A stretch of 64,000 nucleotides of DNA from Rhyacophila brunnea (Eukaryota; Arthropoda; Insecta; Trichoptera; Rhyacophilidae). The position numbers were made by a program, and so were the translations under genes. The notes below the pieces were generated by a model. The model searched no databases and had not been told where the DNA came from. It saw only the letters and a program-made list of their open reading frames with translations. Where the stretch lies: contig JAGYXB010001339.1 in the NCBI GenBank assembly GCA_022495005.1, forward strand, positions 108,897 through 172,896, in the 5' to 3' direction. How positions within the stretch are numbered: position 1 is the first letter of the stretch; each line of letters opens with the position of its first letter. Positions 56,536 to 64,000 of the stretch are shown piece by piece.

Positions 56536-58145
56536 ATTCATCATATATACTGAAATCAATTGAAATTTGTAAACATCAATAAAAAAATTTAAAAAAAACG
56601 AGAAGAGAAAAGAGAAGAGATAAATAATATTATGTAGTAGACAGATTGTCAATTAACACAAATGTTGAGACAATAATAAAAGGGCAGTATTGTAAGTTTG
56701 CAAGTTTGTTAACGGGCGAAATTGCCAACAGCGCAAATATTTGGATTCAATATTTATACTTGATTAATTCAAAATCAACAAATAAAACAGTTTAAACTAG
56801 GGTGACGATTCTGATGGTATATTTTAATTATCTTAAAATTATTTATTTATTCTGATCACTCAATCCGGGCAAAAATGTATATCGACTACCTCGACATACT
56901 AACTTAAATGTGTTAATTAGAGCCTATTAGAAGAGCAAATTTTCATTTAAAACGTGTAACAAAACCACTTATTACACTCCCTGATAAATTACATCATTAA
57001 ATAATGAATCGTTTTAGCATATAGGTACACTGAAAATTATCATGAATTTCGTTTAGAATATAACCATCCAAATGCGTTTTCCATGCTACCACTATCAAAA
57101 TATGACAGTGATTTACTTTGAAAGCTTCTTTAACTTACGTTATAAAGATATATTGTGTCTGATTATTCTACGGCAATCGTGATAAGTAAGTATATTTTTC
57201 TTACAAATAATGCCACACCGCCTCAACATAATATTATATTATTTAATAATGTATAAACATGTAATGTTACATCAACTTGACATGAACTTTTATTCCACGC
57301 TATTCATAATATTTAAAATAAATTCAATACAATCATATTATTTCCAGTTATAAGTATAACTATTATACGTCACGAAAGCGCAACCCTACCCCGTAGAGCG
57401 CGTGCACAGAGCAATAATCACGTATTAGAAAATGTCTACTTTGAATTTGTTTGCTACTGCGCATTCTGTTTGAACAGAGTGGGGGTGTGCCTTCGTAAAG
57501 TAAAAGTATTCTACTATGTAATAAAAATATTTCAACTTTTGTTGGACAAACATGCTAAATATAGTGCGTAATATAAAAGTTGTTTGTATTAAGCCTTCTA
57601 CGTCAGAGCGCTTTATAAATTGACTCACGTTATTTTTGCGTGTTGGCTTGTAATTGCAGATAATTTATCTCTGGTGCTATTGAGAGGAATTAAAAGCTTT
57701 CTTTTCTATGTCTCCTCCAGACAATACTTCTACATTCGAAATAATACTCTTCGTCTGCTTCTGCAGAGGTTTAGGCTTTTTATTTTGTAGTGAATCTTCA
57801 CTCGTTAACGAACACGCACTGAATTATGGGCGCAGAGAATGTAGAGAACGTGGCCGACTTAATATAAAAGCAGCACTGTAGTGTTTTTTTTATACGTAAC
57901 ACTAGACAAACAAATATCAAACATATTAATTTAATGTACCATCCCACGAGACAGTCGTCAATATAGTTAACATTTATATGTATTTTTGTATCTCTAAAGT
58001 GTAATATCTATTATTCTGTTGAAAAGGAATATTTTCTACAATAATTTAATATATTTTATTTAAACAACTGACTGATAAAACATTTAAACCTCCATGCAAT
58101 TTTCTAGTAATAAAGATAATTCACAATTTTATTAAATGTGTAATA
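56536..58145. other. no gene supported; one doubtful coding-like patch
   Basis: The patch 57360-57880 is less A+T-rich, and its minus strand gives KKPKPLQKQTKSIISNVEVL and, later, SQFIKRSDVEGLIQTTFILR. This faintly recalls helix-turn-helix leaders of insect DDE transposon proteins, but I could not support it. The rest is featureless. Confidence 0.35.
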
Positions 58146-58553
58146 CAGTGGCGAAGGGTGGATGTAGACTATTAAGATCAGACATAAATGGTGTACATTA
58201 AACTTTGTTAGTCATTCATATTTGTTTTGATATAACTAAGTCTACAGTTTACAGATGGTGTTGGCTAGTTTTTAAAAACCAATTAAACCTTGCCTAAACC
58301 AAACCATAATAGTAAACCAAAATAGTGTAAACTTTTTCATTTCTACTAATTATTTGTTTTCATATAATTAAGAATACATATTAATATATAATAATAATTA
58401 ATATATAGTATTTAATTGATTTTTCCAAAACTATCCAACACCATCTGTAAATTGTAGATGTAGTTCAATGAAAACAAATACTTTTGACTGACAAAGTTTA
58501 TTGTAGACTATTTATGTCGGATTTTAACAGCCTACCTCCACCTTTCGCCACTG
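58146..58553. mobile_element. long-TIR MITE, CAGTGGCGAAGGGTGGAGG family, copy 2
   Basis: It starts cagtggcgaagggtggatgt and ends cctacctccacctttcgcca then ctg. The inner arms share gtacattaaactttgt and ctacagtttacagatggtgt with 21540-22121. It is shorter (408 bp) because part of the centre is missing. Confidence 0.8.
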
Positions 58554-58737
58554 GTCGATAGTATTAATATAATACATAATTAATTGTTCCCAAAATATCT
58601 CTTACCCCTTTGGTTTGACAGCATGGATAGGATTTTCTAAAATATTTGTTCAAACTAACTTGTATATTAATATAAACTGATATTATATTATATTACTATT
58701 TTACGCAATTCATAAATAATTCACCAATTAAGTATAG
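58554..58737. other. no gene seen
   Basis: A+T-rich spacer. Confidence 0.5.
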
Positions 58738-58813
58738 TGCATGTGGATGAATCATTACAGCATATTGATCAGAATCCGATGGATGTGGGTTGAAGTCCCG
58801 CACAGCACCATTT
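58738..58813 (+). repeat. tRNA-like unit followed by a T run
   Basis: Ends gtgc and gcac can pair, and gatgtgggttgaagtcccgc is a B-box-like T-arm. The segment ends cagcacca and is followed at once by seven Ts, which would stop Pol III. The A box is poor and the D-arm is not convincing, so it is more likely a SINE head or decayed tRNA than a working gene. Confidence 0.4.
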
Positions 58814-59377
58814 TTTTAATATACCTATATATTTTTTAAAGTATTCCAAATTTCCCTAGTTATTTTCTATTAGTTACACTTTTTAGATAAAAAAAATAGT
58901 TTTTTATGACGAAAATTTGTTTGAAGCTAATCCCGAAATTCAAGGATTCCGACCATTTCAATCCTGGGTTTGCGGATTGTGGGATTACAAACCCTAGTCG
59001 CTAAAGCCCTAGCGGCGCATGATTGTATAGCTGTAAAATATTGAATGTTGCTGGCAATGTATAGGTAGGTACATTATTATTGAGAAAACTTGGGTTGTAT
59101 ACATAAAAGCAGCTGTTGTCAGCTAGAACAAGCAGATAGCTAAGGTCAATAGTACAATAATAATTATTAATTATTGTGGTTGAAAAATATTTCGTTATGC
59201 ACATTCAAATTGATGGTTGACATAAAACATTTTTCGTTTTGACTTTAGACTCGTTCCTTATCATCGCTCATCGACGAAAATAAAATAAACAAATATGGCG
59301 GGCGTTATTATTCACACATTTGTTTTTTTTCTCTCGAAGAATGACACTAATTAAGGTAATATATAATAAAAAAAATC
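58814..59377. other. no gene seen
   Basis: A+T-rich spacer with short GC patches; nothing supported. Confidence 0.45.
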
Positions 59378-59770
59378 GGCGTGTGTACTTATGTACGCGC
59401 GTTAGAAGTTATAGTTCTTTGGCGTCACAAAACAACATAAGCCGTTACCTGAGTCTATTAATATTACGGTGGATTAGGTTGATGAAAATGTACGCGATTC
59501 ATCTGTGTCTCATATAGCACATGATAATTATAATTTAATTATTGTATTGGACTAAAACTCATCTTTACCATACAGTGGTTATAATCGATTCAGAAATGCC
59601 CATGATAAATTAATAAAAAAATCAAATTTTAATATATTTTTTGAATTGTTTACCAAGTCAAAATTCACAACATTTATTTATTTATTGATATATAATTTTA
59701 CTCATAAATAACATAAATATAGCCTAAAATCTTGATGCACAATCTTTACAATGAAAAATAAATATACACT
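59378..59770 (+). mobile_element. R2 element (GAAGTTATACTTC family), partial copy
   Basis: It starts ggcgtgtgtacttatgtacg, then gaagttatagttctttggcg, and includes taccatacagtggttataat (as near 38747) and caaaatttattt-like core words. The far end is not reached. Confidence 0.6.
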
Positions 59771-60600
59771 CCAATATAAATGAAGTTTTATGAATATAAA
59801 TTAACTGTGTAGAACGTTAGTCTCCATAAATTTGTTTATAAACATATATATTTATTATGACACAATATTGGTTATATTTACAACACGTGCTCTTTACTTG
59901 AACGACTATCTAACCTAACCTAACATAACCACTCCACCGATGCGTTATTTTAGAGAAGTTTTATCTTGTAGCTTCGAAATGTTTTATCGAGACGAAACTC
60001 AAATAATAAACAATTGTATACGTTTCAATAATATTTTTATAATTTATAATGGCAAATCAGATTAAAATAAAAATTGAATAAAATCTGTAGGTACCTAATA
60101 CTTATCAAAAAACGAATATTTTAAAATCACAAACACTAATTTTATTATTATTATAGATTAGTTAATATTTATTTTTTTATATTATGGTGTTGCAATGTTC
60201 TAACAAAATATTACTTTGTGTCATATTCAGTAAATCGTATCGAATCACATATTGGCATACAATGTGATACAAAACTCAGAATTTCTGAGAATTTATAACA
60301 AAATTACCACCACTTCTACTATCGTAAATGAAATTTTTAATTAAAGTGTTTTATTCATAAAAATGCAATTATTTACTATCTGAATTTATAGAAGAATCAC
60401 AGGAATCTTCATTGATCATAGAATCTTGCACTAAGAGCTTATTTTATATTTATTGATTTCCTAACAGCGTAATGATTGTTTATAATAGTATGATAACAAA
60501 CTCGTGACTTATATAAAGAATGAATTTGATTAAAGGTATTCTTTTTTCATTGGATGTGTTAACTGATTTCATACAATTTTACTATTCCGAAAGTCGTAAT
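59771..60600. other. no gene; short telomere-like tract
   Basis: At 59911-59930 ctaacctaacctaacataac is a short (CCTAA) tract outside any foldback that I can see. The rest is A+T-rich. Confidence 0.45.
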
Positions 60601-60601
60601 T

Positions 60602-61360
60602 AGAGGAATCCCAATACAAATCGGAACGGACGACATCACAGACGATTTAATCAAACAAGCCTACCGAACATCAGTACGCAAAGAATAACCCAGGATACGA
60701 GCAAATACCCAATGCCTCTCGTCCTGGTGAGAATGCTTTCAACTGACAAAGGGGTAAAAATTTTCGCCACCTAGCAAGTGATGCAGCTGAGAGTGAAGAT
60801 TGAAACTCCCAGAAGGAAATACTCAGACGGACAATGTCAACGCTGCCAAAAATACAATCATGCTACACGTGACTGTCCAGCCCAGACCAAACGTCCCCGC
60901 AGTCTCACTCATCTAACGATGGACTACACGAACCAAACAGTTCATACACCCAAGCTATCAATCAGATCAAAACAAACCAGATGGGACCAAGACATCCAGA
61001 CCCCAGGAACTTCAGCAATCCCAAATGGGACTGCTCTCTCAAAGTCAACAGATGATAACAAACACGAAACGACTTTTTTTAAGAAACGACGAATTCTTAG
61101 AAGAATTACTAACACAAGCAAAACAGACTCTCGCCAAAGCAGAAAAAATTTACGCCAAGATCGCCTTACTGGAAATCAAAAACGCCTCCACAGGACTGAA
61201 CTCTTCCCCAGAAACCAGCCAAGAAGCGGAGTCTTGGGAAGCGGTACTCAGGACTCAACCAAGCATGACGGACTCATGGTGGTAAAAAAGAAAACACCCT
61301 GGAAACTGAACCGATGCGGTATTGAATCGACGGACACCCAAATGTGGATGCAAGAATAAC
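60602..61360 (+). pseudogene. non-LTR retrotransposon ORF1 (gag-like) with zinc knuckle
   Basis: The first part reads RGIPIQIGTDDITDDLIKQA, then, one frame over, YPMPLVLVRMLSTDKGVKIF, then VKIETPRRKYSDGQCQRCQK, YNHATRDC. This is the arrangement of Jockey-type ORF1 proteins: a beta-rich domain in which iP..I...dI...L, P.pl..V......k.iy..., and ...vE.p......QC.rCq.ygH....C follow in order. Only the first CCHC knuckle (CQRCQKYNHATRDC) is intact; the usual later knuckles are not seen. The long downstream frame (to 61359) is Lys/Arg/Thr-rich, and a second frame at 61025-61285 gives EKIYAKIALLEIKNAS. One stop (before QVMQLRV) and a frameshift near 60690 break it. Confidence 0.85.
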
Positions 61361-61470
61361 TTCAAATTCACATGGTTCCATTCAACTGAAAAAATCATGC
61401 AACACTCGAGATAGCTACAACATTCGCACATATCCTAAGTAAGTAATTTAAAGATACAAATCTTCTTTTT
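61361..61470. other. junction between ORF1 remnant and the reverse-strand LINE
   Basis: A short A+T-rich joint. The two LINE parts run towards each other (plus then minus strand), so they are not one element. Confidence 0.5.
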
Positions 61471-62534
61471 ATTGTGCCATCCCATAGCGGAGGTCGGCCA
61501 CCATCAAAGCAATCTTAGCTTTGTCATCTGCTACCCGGAACAGTTCAGTGTAGCTGCACTCGTACCAATCACGCAGGTTCGTAAGCCACGAAATGCGCCG
61601 CCGTCCTCTGCTACGCTTACCATTGATCTATCCTTGAATGACAAGTTGAGGAATACTGTACTTTTGTCCTCTTATAATGTGGCCCAGGTACTGTAGTTTC
61701 CTGGTATTGATACTACGTACAACTTCTCGGTCCTTCCCCATTCGATTGAGAACTTCAACATTTGTCAACCTGTCAGTCCAAGGAATTTTGAAGATGCATC
61801 CATACAGCCACATTTTGAAAGCTTCAAGTCTCCGTGACATCTCTTGGTTTAGCGTCCATACTTCCATACCATAGAAAAGAATTGAGAGAATATAACAACG
61901 TACCATACGCAGTCTCAGACCTAGGTTAACGTCTCGATTGCTAAGGGTGCGTCTCATTTTGAGAAAGGCACTCCTTACAATCTCAATAATTCTAGTTTTT
62001 ATTTCCTGAGACTGGTCCCATTTCTCATTGACCCATGTAGTGGGTCACACGTTCGATTGGTTCGCTGTTAATGACAAAATTTGTGTTGGTGTCTGGTGTC
62101 GCTATTTTTGATACTAGTAATAGTTTTGTTTTCTCGAGGTTCATTTTTAAACCATAATTGCTGACCTCATAAACCGTTTCTATCAGTTGATGTAAACTCA
62201 TTAAGCTATCAGCAATCAGAAGAGTATCATCGGCATATCGTATATTGTTAATATGTTTCCCATTAACGAAAATACCCACCGATTCACCTTGTGAAGCTTC
62301 CTTGAAAATAGCTTCTGAGTACATGTTAAATAGCAGAGGTGACAATATACACCCCTGTCTTACACCGCGACGAATTTTTACCTCTCCACTGACTTCGTTT
62401 TCGATCTTAATATTTGCTGTTCGTTTCCAATATAAGTTAGCTATCGGTTGAATGTCTCTTGCATCGATGCCTTTCTCCTGACTATTCTTTGATGATCTTT
62501 CTCGATACCAATAACGATACTTTAACTCCGGCAC
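61471..62534 (-). pseudogene. LINE reverse transcriptase, 5'-truncated, one frameshift
   Basis: The first frame (62025-62534) contains GIDARDIQPIANLYWKRTAN, then the RT core VKIRRGVRQGCILSPLLFNM and IRYADDTLLIADSLMSLHQL, then YGLKMNLEKTKLLLVSK. YADD is the catalytic pair of aspartates. A frameshift near 62030 leads to WVNEKWDQSQEIKTRI, and then to 61628-61957, which has MRRTLSNRDVNLGLRLRMVR, YGMEVWTLNQEMSRRLEAF and KLQYLGHIIRG. Next come SRGRRRISW and YTELFRVADDKAKIALMVAD, ending in GMAQ and a stop near 61471. The 5' RT fingers, the endonuclease and ORF1 are missing. Apart from the one shift, the copy is well kept. Confidence 0.93.
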
Positions 62535-62539
62535 TTTAC

Positions 62540-62760
62540 CAGGTACAGATGCAATATAAGTCGTGTTCTTCTTCTTCTTGGTCGTACGCTCATGGCTGAG
62601 GATCGTGACAACCTTTGAATTTTGTCATCCTTTGAGCGACCAAGACTTTCCATCCCTTTCGATCTTTCACATTTCTCAGGGCATAATGAATGGTGCCCCC
62701 CAGTCAGCTCTTTCACATCTTGCTCGCTCATTTCGGTCGATCATAATCTATACATTTTAT
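62540..62760 (-). repeat. unclassified segment fused to the LINE 5' break
   Basis: Moderately GC-rich: reverse complement begins gatcgaccgaaatgagcgag, passes caaaggttgtcacgatcctc and agccatgagcgtacgaccaa, then gaagaagaagaacac. It ends in a (gaa)n run next to the LINE break, like the microsatellite tail of a SINE. I cannot name it, and no second copy was found. Confidence 0.4.
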
Positions 62761-62814
62761 TGTATGTATATAATAATATGCAAGCTTTACTTGTATATTC
62801 GTTGAGTAGAGTGC

Positions 62815-62865
62815 CTCTGAAACCATGGCTGCGGGTTCGATTCTGGCATCTGACAAGTTTTCAAT
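62815..62865 (+). repeat. tRNA-like B-box fragment
   Basis: atggctgcgggttcgattct then ggcatc holds a near-perfect B box with T-stem. It lies directly before the hAT-type element. Too little is left to classify. Confidence 0.35.
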
Positions 62866-62872
62866 ATATTTT

Positions 62873-63482
62873 TAAGGGTTACAATACCGGTATTCCAGTA
62901 TATAGCTGCATGGAAATACCCGTTTCAAATATAAAAAATACCGATACTTTCGGTATTAAGTGAGCAAAAATACTTTAACTTTTTTGAAAAAGAATTTAAT
63001 GTTATTTCTTCATTACTTTCTATTGCATATTAAATTGAGTGCAGGAGCTCTGTGCTGCCAAGATGCAAATATTTTGAGTGCAAACGCTACTCTGAATTTT
63101 ATATTTAAGCAGTTGATCCATCAAAATATACCATTAATCGGTTAATTTAAAAAAGAGGGTACAAGAACGCTTTTCTTGAAGAGTGACGGATTGATATTTC
63201 AGATGTTTTAGAATACTTACGACTCAAAAAAAAAAACATACGGACTCACGTGAACTTTCAAAAATATTTAATCCGACCACTAAAATTCAATGTATGAAAA
63301 ATTAATAGTTCTATCATATTATTATTTATAAATACTTAATAATTAGTGTTTAAAAGAAAATAGTATATCCGTATTTATGGATAGATATTTCTTTTTTTCT
63401 CTATGTGTTAAAGAATACCGGTTTTTAATAAGAAATACCAAAAAACCGGTATTGATAATCTCATTTGGTATTGCAATCCCTA
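62873..63482. mobile_element. hAT-type element rich in TACCGGTA words, copy 3
   Basis: It runs from taagggttacaataccggta to ggtattgcaatcccta, in opposite orientation to 16381-17016 and 25452-26077. The inner words aaaataccgatactttcggt and taatgaagaaataac-like parts are kept. I could not confirm its target duplication (ttcaatat-type left flank against gtatgatt), so the left end may be trimmed. Confidence 0.78.
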
Positions 63483-64000
63483 GTATGATTGACTAAGATC
63501 AACAACTCAGTAATTTCAATGAATAGATAACAACCAGTATTTGTAAACATAAATATGTTAATAATATATTGATACCTAACAGCTATTGGAGATATTTAGC
63601 GGTTAAAATAATTCGAATGTTTCATTATCCCAGTTCTGCGTATTTTTTAAATTATCAAAAAAAAACATATTATTTTATCTAGAAATCATAACACCAGTTA
63701 TTACAATTTATCATTTTATCTGAACGGTTTCTGATTAATTATTTTTTTTTAATATTTTTATGGCGTCACTTCCAGGCAGAGTTATAAAAATATAAAATCC
63801 GGATATTTTTTATTAGTGTAATAAAGCGTCATTATAAACTAACGATATTATAAGTTCTAGATTATTAGGGTAGATTAGATTGTCACAAAAGTCTGTTATG
63901 TATATTACAAACATTTAATTATATATAACAAAGTTTATTGTTATCAGATCAATATAATAATATTATTATATACAAAAAAATCAGTAATTATATTTTAAAA
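63483..64000. other. no gene seen
   Basis: A+T-rich to the window edge; no feature recognised. Confidence 0.5.

Noticed and set aside
59911..59930. Interstitial telomere or third telomere-core foldback.
   Set aside because: The tract is only about four units and no inverted arms were found around it.
1..64000. CRISPR arrays, bacterial operons, or viral genes.
   Set aside because: No regularly spaced repeats, no ribosome-binding-site-led genes and no viral protein motif were seen; the sequence is eukaryotic and repeat-rich.

Overview
This window is eukaryotic, intergenic and repeat-dominated. It is strongly A+T-rich, has no long open frame that looks like a host gene, and is packed with transposon remains. 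Hemi-telomeric (CCTAA)n words, the insect telomere repeat in reverse, the transposon families present and the frequent taggtacct words point to an insect. The base composition suits an aphid or another hemipteran, but that placement is a guess. I found no host exon, rRNA, CRISPR or confident functional tRNA. Nearly everything recognisable is a DNA transposon, a Helitron, a non-LTR retrotransposon (LINE) fragment, a tRNA-derived SINE-like unit or a foldback element.

Layout. 0-9 kb: a LINE 3' tail, a deleted hAT (520-1265), a hAT (2055-3276) holding a TTAA-type element and lying inside an outer inverted-repeat element (about 1543-3414), a hairpin with arms of about 138 nt (4644-4929), and a 1.67-kb hAT (7336-9006) with a perfect 8-bp target duplication and a 248-bp element inside it. 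9-19 kb: a palindromic element, a frame-broken MADF-domain pseudogene, a LINE reverse-transcriptase pseudogene split by a hAT-type element, three further hAT-type copies or relatives, and a SINE. 19-28 kb: several long-TIR elements and SINE heads. 28.8-30.6 kb: an end-to-end Helitron that keeps the N-terminal part of its Rep-helicase protein and nothing after it. 31-46 kb: LINE tails, nested hAT and foldback elements, including a pair with telomere-like cores. 46-60 kb: more copies of the same families, one split by a LINE with a 12-bp target duplication. 60.6-62.5 kb: a gag-like ORF1 with a zinc knuckle on the plus strand, beside a reverse-transcriptase pseudogene on the minus strand. 62.9-63.5 kb: a hAT-type copy.

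The genes do not form a pathway. All coding remains are pseudogenes of transposases, a Helitron protein, LINE proteins and one MADF protein. What can be read is a history: several nested insertions give a relative order, and many elements have exact target duplications that define their ends. Boundaries and duplications were read by eye. Family names rest on motif and terminal features, not on database comparison.
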